NCBI GenBank assembly: GCA_038223055.1
Contig: JBBRHF010000076.1
Span: 1-18,051, forward strand
DNA length: 18,051 nt
Direction of reading: 5' to 3'
Origin: JBBRHF01 sp038223055
Lineage (GTDB): Bacteria; Actinomycetota; Actinomycetes; JACCUZ01
Shown here: positions 1-9,480 of the stretch, piece after piece
How the letters are laid out: each line of letters begins with the position of its first letter
Position numbering within the stretch: position 1 is the stretch's first letter
Translations under genes and position numbers: made by a program
The notes under the pieces: generated by a model
The model's input: only the letters and a program-made list of their open reading frames with translations
What the model was told of the DNA's origin: nothing
Database searches by the model: none

Positions 1-1
1 C

Positions 2-733
<732 letters not shown>

Positions 734-763
734 CCGACGACTACGGCCCGACCAGATGCTGGA

Positions 764-808
764 GTGGACCGGCTGCGCGCGGCGACTTGCGCCACCCAGC
801 CGGTCCAC
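764..808 (+). terminator. Strong hairpin downstream of the mutase gene, terminator-like
   Basis: Bases 764-775 (GTGGACCGGCTG) are the exact reverse complement of 797-808 (CAGCCGGTCCAC), a perfect 12-bp stem. The 21-base interval can form an inner GGCG/CGCC stem (781-784 with 790-793). It begins 31 bases after the mutase stop codon and 74 bases before the next start. There is no T run after it, as is common for terminators in GC-rich actinobacteria. A 12-bp palindrome GACCGGCCGGTC follows at 815-826. The role as terminator is inferred. Confidence 0.6.
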
Positions 809-869
809 GTGCACGACCGGCCGGTCCAAGGCCGCGACGGGTCAGAGAGAACGCGGCGAGCGGGGCAGA

Positions 870-884
870 TAGAGTCGCGCGGTG
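870..884 (+). promoter_or_regulatory. Candidate -10 box for a leaderless amidohydrolase transcript
   Basis: TAGAGT (870-875) fits the actinobacterial TANNNT -10 consensus and lies exactly six bases before the GTG start at 882. This is where a -10 box sits when transcription starts at the first base of the start codon. No Shine-Dalgarno sequence is seen before this start. No convincing -35 box is present at the expected spacing. The same layout occurs before the genes at 10061 and 11321. Confidence 0.45.
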
Positions 885-2069
885 AGCCTGCCGTCCGCCA
901 TCGCTGCCGCGGCAGCAGCCCACGACGACGAACTGCGCGCCCTGCGGCGCGACCTGCACGCCCATCCCGAGCTGTCCTGGGCCGAGGTACGCACCACCCG
1001 GATCCTGCGGGAACGGCTGACCGCGGCGGGGCTCTCGCCCACGGTCCTGCCGACCGGCACCGGGCTCACCTGCGACGTCGGGACCGGAGATCGGGTCGTG
1101 GCGCTACGCGCCGACATCGACGCGCTGCCCATTCAGGACGCCAAGGACGTCCCCTACGCCTCCACCAACGCGGGGGTCTGCCACGCCTGTGGTCACGACG
1201 TGCACACCGCCGTCGTCCTGGGGGCGGGGCTGGTGCTTGCGGACCTGGCCCGCACCGGGGCCCTGCCGGCGCGGGCCCGACTGATCCTGCAGCCCGCCGA
1301 GGAGTCCGCCCGCAGCGGCGCCCTTGCCGTCATCGAGGCCGGGGGCCTCAAGGACGTCGAGCGCATCTTCGCGCTGCACTGCGACCCGCGCACCGACGCC
1401 GGCCTGGTGGGCCTGCGCACCGGGCCGATCACCGCGTCCGCGGACCAGGTGCGGGTGCGGCTCACCGGTCGCGGCGGGCATACGGCACGCCCCCACCTGA
1501 CCGAGGACCTCGTCTACGCCCTCGGCCGGGTGGTCACCGAGCTGCCGGGCGCGCTGTCGCGGCGGGTCGATCCGCGCTCGTCGCTGTCGGTTGTGTGGGG
1601 GCGCATCGCCGCCGGCCGGGCCGCCAACGCCATCCCCGAGAGCGGCGAGGTCGAGGGCACCCTGCGGTGCCTGTCGCACACCGCGTGGCAGGACGCCCCG
1701 GTGCTGGTCGATGACCTCGTGCGCCAGATCGCCGCCCCCTACGGCGTGGCGGTCGAGGTCGACTACGTGCGCAACGTGCCCCCGGTCGACAACGAGGCGA
1801 CCAGCGTCGCGATCCTGTCCGCGGCCGTCTCTGCCACCGAGGGTCCCGACGCGGTGACCGGCACCGAGCAGAGCCTGGGCGGTGAGGACTTCTCCTGGTA
1901 CCTCGACCCGGCGCTGGGGCTGCCGGGGGCGCTGGCCCGCCTCGGCGTACGCCGGCCGGGCGCAACCGCCGAGCTCGACCTGCACCAGGGGCGCTTCGAC
2001 GCCGACGAGTCGGCCATCGCGGTCGGGGTGCGGGTGCTGGTGGCGGCCGCCCTGTTCTCGTTCGGATAA
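882..2069 (+). CDS. M20-family amidohydrolase / metallopeptidase (395 aa)
   Basis: This is a cytosolic metal-dependent hydrolase of the M20D type (amidohydrolases acting on N-acyl amino acids, hippurate or indole-acetyl-amino acids). Visible motifs in order: RRDLHAHPELSW near residue 25, RADIDALPI near 75, the metal-binding CHACGHDVHTA near 105, QPAEE near 135, the dimerisation-domain GRGGHTARPH near 200, and GGEDFSWYL near 335. Length is normal for the family and there is no signal peptide. GTG 882 is chosen because the family's N-terminal helix starts directly after it and a -10 box lies six bases upstream. The substrate cannot be told from sequence. The last bases including the TAA stop are part of a 13-bp tandem duplication (2058-2083). 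It precedes the nucleoside operon but is separated from it by 163 bases, so a shared function is not shown. Confidence 0.9.
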   Translation: MSLPSAIAAAAAAHDDELRALRRDLHAHPELSWAEVRTTRILRERLTAAGLSPTVLPTGTGLTCDVGTGDRVVALRADIDALPIQDAKDVPYASTNAGVCHACGHDVHTAVVLGAGLVLADLARTGALPARARLILQPAEESARSGALAVIEAGGLKDVERIFALHCDPRTDAGLVGLRTGPITASADQVRVRLTGRGGHTARPHLTEDLVYALGRVVTELPGALSRRVDPRSSLSVVWGRIAAGRAANAIPESGEVEGTLRCLSHTAWQDAPVLVDDLVRQIAAPYGVAVEVDYVRNVPPVDNEATSVAILSAAVSATEGPDAVTGTEQSLGGEDFSWYLDPALGLPGALARLGVRRPGATAELDLHQGRFDADESAIAVGVRVLVAAALFSFG

Positions 2070-2083
2070 CTCGTTCGGATAAC
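2058..2083 (+). repeat. 13-bp tandem duplication spanning the amidohydrolase stop codon
   Basis: TCGTTCGGATAAC occurs at 2058-2070 and again, perfectly and without a gap, at 2071-2083. The TAA at 2067-2069 in copy 1 is the stop codon of the amidohydrolase; copy 2 carries a second TAA one frame away. It resembles the larger arrays at 9481-9593 and 12945-13040, which also contain a gene's stop codon. Confidence 0.9.
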
Positions 2084-2154
2084 GCTTTCGTGAGTTGACT
2101 CTCGTTTGGGTCACGACCCCGGGTGTTTAGTGCGGTTTACCCCTTCCCGGCGGC

Positions 2155-2160
2155 TAGAGT
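2155..2160 (+). promoter_or_regulatory. Candidate -10 box of the nucleoside operon
   Basis: TAGAGT (2155-2160) is the same hexamer as the -10 candidate before the amidohydrolase and fits TANNNT. It would give a leader of about 65 bases carrying the strong ribosome site before the lipoprotein gene. No good -35 hexamer lies 16-18 bases upstream. A perfect 8-bp palindrome, GTTCGAAC (2159-2166), overlaps the box and predicted start site, where a repressor could bind. This is inference. Confidence 0.35.
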
Positions 2161-2232
2161 TCGAACGCCGGCGCCTGTCGGCCCTCGGCCGGACACCAGT
2201 GAAGGCCGGGTGCATCCGGAAGGAGACACCCC

Positions 2233-3288
2233 TTGCGACGGGTGACCACATTCGGCTCGGCCCTTCTCGCCGGCGCCCTCGTCCTGACCGCCTGCGGCGG
2301 TAGCAGCAGCAGCGACACCGCGAAGAGCACTACCAAGGCGTCGCCGAGCAGCAGCCCCAAGAAGAGCGACATGAAGGTCGGCCTGGCCTACGACATCGGC
2401 GGCCGAGGGGACCAGTCCTTCAACGACGCCGCTGCTGCGGGCCTGGACAAGGCCAAGGCCGACCTCGGCATCACCGCCAAGGAGGCCGAGGCGAGTGCCG
2501 GTGAGTCCGACTCGGCCAAGGAGGAGCGCCTGCGCGCCCTGGCGGGCGCCGGCTACAACCCCGTCATCGCGGTCGGCTTCGCCTACTCCGCTGCCGTCGC
2601 CAAGGTGGCCAAGGAGAGCCCCGACATTCACTTCGCGATCATCGACGACCCGGTCGCCGGCGCCAACATCACCAACCTGCTGTTCGCCGAGAACGAGGGC
2701 TCATTCCTCGTCGGTGTCGCCGCGGCCCTCAAGGACACCAAGGACAGCGTCGGCTTTGTCGGCGGCGTCGACGTCCCGCTGATCCACAAGTTCGAGGCCG
2801 GCTTCACGGCTGGAGCGTTGGCCGCGAAGCCCGGCATCAAGGTTGCCGTCAAATACCTCAGCCAGCCGCCGGACTTCTCCGGGTTCGGTGCTCCCGACAA
2901 GGGCAAGACCGCTGCCGCAGGCATGTTCGACGCCGGCGCCGACGTGGTCTTCGCGGCTGCGGGCGGCTCGGGCGCGGGTGTGTTCGAGGCAGCCAAGGCG
3001 GCCAATGCCAAGGCCATCGGTGTCGACTCCGACCAGTACAAGACCGCTGACCCCACGGTGCAGAGCGTCATCATGACCTCGATGCTGAAGAAGGTCGACG
3101 TCGCCGTGTTCGACTTCCTCAAGCTCGGCGCCGCCGGCATCTACACCGCCGGCGCGAGGACCTACGACCTGAAGGCCAACGGCGTGGACTACTCCACCAC
3201 CGGCGGTCAGATCGACGACATCAAGACGAAGATCGACGCCTTCAAGACGAAGATCATCTCCGGCGAGATCAAGGTTCCGGCGAAGTAG
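2233..3288 (+). CDS. BMP/PnrA-type nucleoside-binding lipoprotein of an ABC importer
   Basis: This 351-residue protein is the membrane-anchored substrate-binding component of the nucleoside ABC transporter encoded next to it. The N-terminus has a basic start, a hydrophobic stretch and a lipobox LTAC, with the lipidated cysteine at residue 21. A low-complexity Ser/Thr/Lys linker (residues 22-46) leads into the binding domain. Family motifs include KVGLAYDIGGRGDQSFND (from about residue 48), GFVGGVDVPLIHKFEAGF (about 174) and AAAGGSGAGVF (about 240). The start is TTG 2233, preceded by the strong Shine-Dalgarno GGAAGGAGA (2218-2226) at good spacing; no better in-frame start fits the signal peptide. 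BMP proteins bind purine and pyrimidine nucleosides, which agrees with the salvage genes downstream. An internal promoter may separate its expression from that of the ATPase. Confidence 0.93.
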   Translation: MRRVTTFGSALLAGALVLTACGGSSSSDTAKSTTKASPSSSPKKSDMKVGLAYDIGGRGDQSFNDAAAAGLDKAKADLGITAKEAEASAGESDSAKEERLRALAGAGYNPVIAVGFAYSAAVAKVAKESPDIHFAIIDDPVAGANITNLLFAENEGSFLVGVAAALKDTKDSVGFVGGVDVPLIHKFEAGFTAGALAAKPGIKVAVKYLSQPPDFSGFGAPDKGKTAAAGMFDAGADVVFAAAGGSGAGVFEAAKAANAKAIGVDSDQYKTADPTVQSVIMTSMLKKVDVAVFDFLKLGAAGIYTAGARTYDLKANGVDYSTTGGQIDDIKTKIDAFKTKIISGEIKVPAK

Positions 3289-3313
3289 TCGCCCGAGGTT
3301 TGCAGCAGGTTGC

Positions 3314-3341
3314 TTGACCGGGTCCGAGGGGACGGTAACGT
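3314..3341 (+). promoter_or_regulatory. Candidate internal promoter before the ABC ATPase gene
   Basis: TTGACC (3314-3319) and TAACGT (3336-3341) match -35 and -10 consensus sequences with a 16-base spacer. Transcription would start near 3348, downstream of the lipoprotein stop. The TTG of the -35 box is also the most upstream in-frame start candidate for the ATPase, which argues against that start. The 11-mer GACGGTAACGT containing the -10 box recurs at 10044-10054, just before the adenosine deaminase start. Confidence 0.45.
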
Positions 3342-3345
3342 CTCC
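3328..3345 (+). terminator. Small GNRA-loop hairpin between lipoprotein and ATPase genes
   Basis: Bases 3328-3334 (GGGGACG) pair with 3339-3345 (CGTCTCC), with one G-T wobble, around the tetraloop GTAA. In RNA from the upstream promoter this stable hairpin would lie 40 bases after the lipoprotein stop. It could reduce readthrough or protect the lipoprotein mRNA 3' end, as is common where a binding protein is needed in excess over its permease. It overlaps the candidate internal -10 box. There is no T tract. Confidence 0.3.
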
Positions 3346-3360
3346 CGGGCCCGATCCCAT

Positions 3361-3408
3361 GTCGGGGCCGATCACAGTCGGGGCCGATCACAGTCGGGGC
3401 CGTTCACA
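3361..3408 (+). repeat. Three tandem copies of a 16-bp unit in the ATPase leader
   Basis: GTCGGGGCCGATCACA occurs at 3361-3376 and 3377-3392, and with one change (A to T at unit position 11) at 3393-3408. The array ends four bases before the AGGAGGT ribosome site. The unit length is not a multiple of three, so a change in copy number would alter the frame of any start codon placed upstream of it. This fits a non-coding leader better than a coding N-terminus. Confidence 0.9.
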
Positions 3409-3411
3409 CCG

Positions 3412-3427
3412 AGGAGGTGCCTACATC
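3412..3427 (+). promoter_or_regulatory. Perfect Shine-Dalgarno followed by an in-frame ATC, likely non-canonical start
   Basis: AGGAGGT (3412-3418) is a full-strength ribosome-binding site. At optimal spacing the codon in the ATPase frame is ATC (3425-3427), not ATG, GTG or TTG. The GTG at 3418 is out of frame. Starting here gives an N-terminus of about 22 Ser/Ala-rich residues before the conserved VELRGITKRFPG, normal for the family. Confidence 0.5.
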
Positions 3428-4990
3428 TCCACCTCGAGCGCGTCGTCGAGCGCCGGTTCCGCCCCTGCTGACGTCCCGGGCATCGCTGTCGAGCTGAGGG
3501 GCATCACCAAGCGGTTTCCTGGCGTCGTCGCCAACAAGGACGTCAACATCTCTGTGCGCCGAGGCCACGTGCACGCGATCGTGGGCGAGAACGGGGCCGG
3601 CAAGTCCACCCTGATGAACACCCTCTATGGCATGCAGCGCCCGGACGAGGGCGTCATCGTCATCGACGGCCAGGACGTGAGCTTCCGGTCTCCGAGCGAC
3701 GCCATAGCCGCCGGGGTCGGCATGGTGCACCAGCACTTCATGCTCGCCGACAACCTGACCGTGCTGGAGAACGTCGTCCTGGGCAGCGAGCCGTCCCGCC
3801 GGGGGTTCCTCGATTTCACGGCGGCGCGGTCACGCATCAAGGAGATCTCGGACACCTACGGACTGGGGGTGGAGGCCGACCGGCGGGTCGAGGAACTCGG
3901 CGTCGGGGACCGGCAGCGGGTCGAGATCCTCAAGGTGCTCTACCGCGGAGCCAAGATCCTCATCCTGGACGAGCCGACCGCGGTGCTCGTCCCCCAGGAG
4001 GTCGACGAGCTGTTCGACAACCTGCGCGAGCTCACCCGCGAGGGCCTGACCTTGATCTTCATCTCGCACAAGCTCGACGAGGTGCTCAGGGTCGCCGATG
4101 AGATCACGGTGATCCGCCGTGGCACCACGGTCGCCACCGTGCTGCCCCGCGACGTGACCGCCCGCCAGCTCGCCGAGCTCATGGTCGGCTCGGAGCTGCC
4201 GACTCCGGAGACCCGCGAGTCGACGGTGACCGAGACGGTCGAGCTCGCGGTCGAGGGTTTCACCCTGCACAACGCTGAGGGCCGCGCGGTGCTCGACGAC
4301 GTCTCGTTCGTCATCCACCGCGGCGAGGTCCTCGGCATCGCCGGCGTCGAGGGCAACGGCCAGGCCGAACTCGTCCAGGCGGTCATGGGCATGTTGCCCC
4401 TCTCGTCCGGTCGCCTGCGCCTCGGGGACCGCGACGTGTCCGCCTGGCACACGAGGGAGCGGCGCGAGGCAGGGATCGGCTACATCCCCGAGGACCGCCA
4501 CCGGCACGGGATGCTGCTCGACGCCCCGCTGTGGGAGAACCGGATGCTCGGCCACCAGACCGAGGCGCCCAACGTCAAAGGCCCCTGGATCGACCGGGCC
4601 GGCGCGCGGCGCGACACCCAGCGCATCATCGATCAGTACGACGTGCGCACGCCCGGGATCGACGTCCTCGCGTCCTCGCTGTCGGGCGGCAACCAGCAGA
4701 AGCTGATCGTCGGCCGCGAGATGAGCGGCCACCCGACCGTGCTCATCGCCTCGCACCCGACCCGTGGTGTCGACGTCGGGGCGCAGGCCGCCATCTGGGA
4801 CCACATCCGCCAGGCCCGACGCGACGGCCTTGCTGTCCTGCTCATCTCGGCCGACCTCGACGAGCTCATCGGGCTGTCCGACACGATCACGGTGATCCTG
4901 CGGGGGCGGCTGGTGGCCAACGTGGACCCGGCCCACGTCACGCCCGAGCAGCTCGGGTCGGCCATGACCGGTGCGGGGGAGACGGCATGA
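3425..4990 (+). CDS. Nucleoside ABC transporter ATP-binding protein, two fused nucleotide-binding domains
   Basis: This cytoplasmic subunit powers nucleoside import with the lipoprotein and two permeases next to it. Residues are counted from the ATC. Domain 1 has Walker A GENGAGKST near residue 55, a Q-loop MVHQHFML near 100, and signature plus Walker B in LGVGDRQRVEILKVLYR and KILILDEPTAVL near 160-185. Domain 2 starts near 275 and has a degenerate Walker A (GVEGNGQAE), the signature LSGGNQQKL near 420 and an altered Walker B (VLIASHPTRG), as is usual in this sugar/nucleoside subfamily. The start is uncertain. In-frame alternatives are TTG 3314, which coincides with a -35 box, and ATG 3359, which has no ribosome site and would translate the 16-bp repeats. 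The strong Shine-Dalgarno points to ATC 3425. Its stop overlaps the next gene by four bases (ATGA). Confidence 0.9.
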   Translation: MSTSSASSSAGSAPADVPGIAVELRGITKRFPGVVANKDVNISVRRGHVHAIVGENGAGKSTLMNTLYGMQRPDEGVIVIDGQDVSFRSPSDAIAAGVGMVHQHFMLADNLTVLENVVLGSEPSRRGFLDFTAARSRIKEISDTYGLGVEADRRVEELGVGDRQRVEILKVLYRGAKILILDEPTAVLVPQEVDELFDNLRELTREGLTLIFISHKLDEVLRVADEITVIRRGTTVATVLPRDVTARQLAELMVGSELPTPETRESTVTETVELAVEGFTLHNAEGRAVLDDVSFVIHRGEVLGIAGVEGNGQAELVQAVMGMLPLSSGRLRLGDRDVSAWHTRERREAGIGYIPEDRHRHGMLLDAPLWENRMLGHQTEAPNVKGPWIDRAGARRDTQRIIDQYDVRTPGIDVLASSLSGGNQQKLIVGREMSGHPTVLIASHPTRGVDVGAQAAIWDHIRQARRDGLAVLLISADLDELIGLSDTITVILRGRLVANVDPAHVTPEQLGSAMTGAGETA

Positions 4991-6102
4991 GTGCCCGGCT
5001 GGATCTGCGCCGCCTCGGTCTCGCGATCGGGGCACCACTGCTGGCCATCGTGTTCGCCTCGCTGGTCACCGCGATGGTGCTGGCTGCGGCGGGCGACCCG
5101 GTGATCTCCACGGTGCAGACGCTGTGGGACTACGGCACCAAGACCCGCACCCTCGCCCTCACGATCAACCAGGCGACGACCTACTACCTGTCCGCCCTGG
5201 CCGTCGCCGTCGGCTTCCGGATGAACCTGTTCAACATCGGCGTCGACGGGCAATACCGCGCCGCGGCCTTCGCCGCGGCCGTGGTCGGCGCTGAGGTGTC
5301 GCTGCCCAAGCCGCTGCACCTGCTGCTCATCGTCCTGGTCGCAATCGCCGTAGGCGCCATGTGGGCGAGCATCGCGGCCGTGCTCAAGGTGACCCGAGGA
5401 GTCAGCGAGGTCATCTCGACCATCATGCTGAACGCGATCGCCACCGCGCTGATCGCCTTCCTGCTCCGCAAGGTCAAGGTCGACGTGGCCGGCAGCAACA
5501 ACATCGGCACCAAGCCGTTGCCCGACTCTGCGCACTTCCCCGGCCTGTCCCTCATCCCGGGAAGCTCTCTCGACGTCTATGGTTTCGTGATCGTTGCGGT
5601 GTTGGCCGGCGTCGGCTATTCCGTCCTGCTCGGGCGCACCAGGTTCGGCTTCGACCTGCGCGCTACCGGCCGCTCGGAGTCCGCCGCGATCGCGAGTGGG
5701 GTGAACGTCAAGCGGATGGTGGTCGTCTCGATGCTGCTCTCGGGTGCGGTGGCGGGGCTCGTCGGCATGCCGCAGCTGCTCGGCTCGTCGTACAGCTACA
5801 GCCTCGACTTCCCGGCCGGCCTCGGCTTCACTGGCATCGCTATCGCACTCGTGGGCCGCAACAACGCGGTGGGCATGGTCTTCGCGGCGCTGCTGTTCTC
5901 GTTCCTCGACGTGTCGTCGGTGATCCTCGACATCAACGACATCTCCAAGGAGATCGTGCTCATCATGCAGGGCACCATCGTGCTGTCGGTGGTCGTCGTC
6001 TACGAGTTGGTCCGCCGCTACGGCATCGTCGCCGAGCAACGCCGGGTGAGTCGCGAGCTGACCCAGATCCCCACCAGTGAGCCGGACGTGGTGGCGTCAT
6101 GA
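4987..6102 (+). CDS. Nucleoside ABC transporter permease 1 (371 aa)
   Basis: This is an integral membrane subunit of the BMP-type nucleoside importer. It shows about eight to ten hydrophobic segments, beginning with GAPLLAIVFASLVTAMVLAA. The family landmarks are GFRMNLFNIGVDGQYR after the second segment, VSEVISTIMLN, and the cytoplasmic coupling region FGFDLRATGRSESAAIASG around residues 220-240. Translation starts at ATG 4987 inside the ATPase stop (ATGA overlap), which implies translational coupling and fits the family N-terminus. The C-terminal tail after the last segment is charged and hydrophilic. The stop overlaps the second permease gene in the same ATGA fashion. Confidence 0.92.
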   Translation: MSARLDLRRLGLAIGAPLLAIVFASLVTAMVLAAAGDPVISTVQTLWDYGTKTRTLALTINQATTYYLSALAVAVGFRMNLFNIGVDGQYRAAAFAAAVVGAEVSLPKPLHLLLIVLVAIAVGAMWASIAAVLKVTRGVSEVISTIMLNAIATALIAFLLRKVKVDVAGSNNIGTKPLPDSAHFPGLSLIPGSSLDVYGFVIVAVLAGVGYSVLLGRTRFGFDLRATGRSESAAIASGVNVKRMVVVSMLLSGAVAGLVGMPQLLGSSYSYSLDFPAGLGFTGIAIALVGRNNAVGMVFAALLFSFLDVSSVILDINDISKEIVLIMQGTIVLSVVVVYELVRRYGIVAEQRRVSRELTQIPTSEPDVVAS

Positions 6103-7364
6103 GCAACGCAGGCACCTCGGCCGTCGTGGCCAAGTCCCCCGCCGCCCGACGTACGGCCAAGATCACCGGGCCGATGCTGTTGCTCGCGGTCGCCGGCCTC
6201 ATCGTGCTGCTCAGCATCGTGCACCTCGTCTCCGGTGCCGACGACATCACCTCGAGCGGGACGGTCGGCGCCGCGCTCGCCCTCGCCGTGCCGATCGGCA
6301 TGGCCGGTCTCGGCGGGCTGTGGGCCGAACGCTCCGGCGTCGTGAACATCGGGCTCGAGGGCATGATGATTCTGGGCGCGTGGGGCGCGGGTTGGGCCGG
6401 CTACCAATGGGGTCCGTGGACAGGGGTCCTGGTCGGAACGGCGATGGGGGCAGCGGGCGGTCTGCTGCACGCCCTGGCTACGGTCACCTTCGGCGTCGAC
6501 CACATCGTGTCCGGTGTGGCGATCAACATCCTGGGCCTCGGCGTGACGCAGTACCTCTCGGTCATCGCGTTCGACGGCGTTCGTGGAGGCGGCGAGTCGC
6601 AGTCGCCACCCGTCGGTGACATCGCCACGGTCTCGATCCCGGGCATCGGGGCGCCCCTGCTCGATCTGCAACGCAAGGAATGGTTCTTGCTGTCCGATGT
6701 CGCAGGCATCCTCCGAGGGCTCACCGTCGGAGTGTCTCTGCTGACCATCGTGACGGGCGTCGTGCTCGTGGCGAGCTTCTACGTGCTGTGGCGCACGCCG
6801 TTCGGCCTGCGCCTGCGCTCGTGCGGCGAGAGCCCGGTCGCGGCGGAGTCACTCGGGGTCAACGTCTACCTGATGAAGTACTACGCGGTGTTCGCCTCGG
6901 GTGCCTTCGCCGGCCTCGGTGGGGCGTTCCTTGCCATCGTCGGCGGCAACGGCTACCGCGAGGGACAGACCGGAGGACGCGGTTTCATCGGTCTCGCCGC
7001 CATGATCTTCGGCAACTGGCGGCCCGGCGGTCTGGCCATCGGGTCCGGCCTGTTCGGCTATACGGACGCGCTGCAACTGCGCCGCGGTGGCGAGTCGGTG
7101 CACGCGCTCCTGCTGCTCGTGGGCGTCGGCCTGGTGGTCGCGGCTGTCTGGCTGGCAGTGCGCCGTCGCGCGCTCGGCGCGGTCGCCTGCGTGGTCGCCG
7201 GAGCGGGGTTCCTGGCGTGGTACGCCACGACCGACCAGGTGCCGGAGGACTTCACCACCATGACGCCCTATGTTGCGACCCTGCTGGTGCTCGCGCTGGC
7301 CTCCCAGCGATTGCGCATGCCCGCGGCCGATGGTCAGCCCTACCGGCGCGGGCAGGGGCTGTGA
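6099..7364 (+). CDS. Nucleoside ABC transporter permease 2 (421 aa)
   Basis: This is the second membrane subunit, paired with permease 1 to form the channel. Landmarks are GLWAERSGVVNIGLEGMM near residue 75, the long hydrophobic core, the coupling loop FGLRLRSCGESPVAAESLG near 235-255, and GRGFIGLAAMIFGNWRPGG near 290-310. The C-terminus carries further hydrophobic stretches (about residues 330-400) beyond the core, then a short polar tail ending RRGQGL. ATG 6099 overlaps the stop of permease 1 (ATGA), and the TGA at 7362-7364 lies inside the GTG of the cytidine deaminase. Gene order, overlaps and neighbours support nucleosides as the cargo. Confidence 0.92.
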   Translation: MSNAGTSAVVAKSPAARRTAKITGPMLLLAVAGLIVLLSIVHLVSGADDITSSGTVGAALALAVPIGMAGLGGLWAERSGVVNIGLEGMMILGAWGAGWAGYQWGPWTGVLVGTAMGAAGGLLHALATVTFGVDHIVSGVAINILGLGVTQYLSVIAFDGVRGGGESQSPPVGDIATVSIPGIGAPLLDLQRKEWFLLSDVAGILRGLTVGVSLLTIVTGVVLVASFYVLWRTPFGLRLRSCGESPVAAESLGVNVYLMKYYAVFASGAFAGLGGAFLAIVGGNGYREGQTGGRGFIGLAAMIFGNWRPGGLAIGSGLFGYTDALQLRRGGESVHALLLLVGVGLVVAAVWLAVRRRALGAVACVVAGAGFLAWYATTDQVPEDFTTMTPYVATLLVLALASQRLRMPAADGQPYRRGQGL

Positions 7365-7776
7365 CCGCGGTCGACGGGTCGGCGGAGCGGTTGGACTGGG
7401 CGGCCCTGCGGGCGGCGGCGCGCGAGGCGATGACCCGCGCCTACGCGCCGTACTCGCGGTTCAAGGTTGGTGTGGCCGGCCTGGTCGACGACGGACGCGT
7501 GGTCGTCGGCTGCAACGTCGAGAACGCGTCCTACGGCGTGGGCCTGTGCGCCGAGTGCGGACTGGTGTCCAGCCTGCACGCCACCGGCGGCGGGAGGCTG
7601 GTCGCGGTGGTCTGCGTGGACGGGCACGGCGCCACGCTGATGCCGTGCGGGCGTTGCCGGCAGCTGCTGTGGGAGCACGGCGGTGCGGGCCTGCTGCTCG
7701 AGACGGTCAGCGGGATCCGCCCGATGAGCGAGGTGTTGCCCGACGCGTTCGGGCCCGAGGACCTGGAGACGCGCAC

Positions 7777-7780
<4 letters not shown>
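7361..7780 (+). CDS. cdd: Cytidine deaminase (139 aa)
   Basis: It hydrolytically deaminates cytidine and deoxycytidine to uridine and deoxyuridine in pyrimidine salvage. The short, single-domain form has the substrate loop CNVENASYG (residues 51-58), the zinc and proton-shuttle motif CAE (C63, E65), and PCGRC with zinc ligands C96 and C99. This is the classic Cys3 zinc set of the small tetrameric enzymes, and the length is typical. GTG 7361 overlaps the permease stop (GTGA), and the conserved AYAPYSRFKVG begins 27 residues in. Its stop overlaps the thymidine phosphorylase start, so the three genes are likely translationally coupled. The product uridine or deoxyuridine is a substrate for the next enzyme. 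Confidence 0.95.
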
Positions 7781-9114
<1,334 letters not shown>

Positions 9115-9118
9115 CCCC

Positions 9119-9472
9119 GTGCCTGAGCTGATCGCTGCGCCCATCCGCATCCCGGTTCCCGGCGGGAAGGTCATCGAGGAGTACGTCGGGCGGGTGACGT
9201 CCGCCACGCCGGAAGTGTCGGTGGCACACATGACGGCCCCGGCCGGCTGGGAAGAGCCCGCGCAGACCCCGGAGTTCGACGAGGTGACCCTCGTGCTCGC
9301 CGGTCTGGTGCGAGTCGAGCACGACGCCGGCACGTTCGAGGTCGCGGCGGGTCAGGCGGTGCTGACCCGGGCCGGAGAGCGGGTGCGCTACAGCGTGGGC
9401 TCGAACGGCGCGACGTTCGTGGCGGTCTGCGTCCCGGCCTTCGCTCCCGAGCTGGCGAACCGGGACGAGTGA
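9119..9472 (+). CDS. Small single-domain cupin protein (117 aa)
   Basis: It starts at GTG 9119, four bases after deoA, with AGGAGG (9105-9110) eight bases upstream, so it belongs to the operon. The sequence is one cupin beta-barrel: the core segment EFDEVTLVLAGLVRVEHDAG and the second-half AGQAVLTRAGERVRYS are recognisable. The usual HxH of cupin motif 1 is missing; acidic residues (E/D) occupy the region, so metal binding, if any, is atypical. It has no signal peptide or membrane segment. The function is unknown. Position last in a nucleoside salvage operon suggests a role in handling a sugar or base product, or a small-molecule sensor, but nothing in the sequence proves it. A tandem-repeat array begins eight bases after its stop. 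Confidence 0.82.
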   Translation: MPELIAAPIRIPVPGGKVIEEYVGRVTSATPEVSVAHMTAPAGWEEPAQTPEFDEVTLVLAGLVRVEHDAGTFEVAAGQAVLTRAGERVRYSVGSNGATFVAVCVPAFAPELANRDE

Positions 9473-9480
9473 GCCGGCGG

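Noticed and set aside
2159..2166. LexA/SOS box at GTTCGAAC
   Set aside because: The actinobacterial SOS box needs TCGAAC and GTTCGA separated by four bases; here the halves overlap without a spacer.
2070..2232. Riboswitch in the leader of the nucleoside operon
   Set aside because: Only short GC stems are visible; no purine, preQ1 or other known riboswitch core could be recognised.
3314..3424. TTG 3314 or ATG 3359 as start of the ABC ATPase
   Set aside because: TTG 3314 is part of a -35-like box; ATG 3359 has no ribosome site and would translate 16-bp DNA repeats. Kept as possible but less likely than ATC 3425.
4633..6039. Long minus-strand frame opposite permease 1 and the ATPase end
   Set aside because: Shadow frame; His/Asp/Gln-rich low-complexity translation without recognisable domains.
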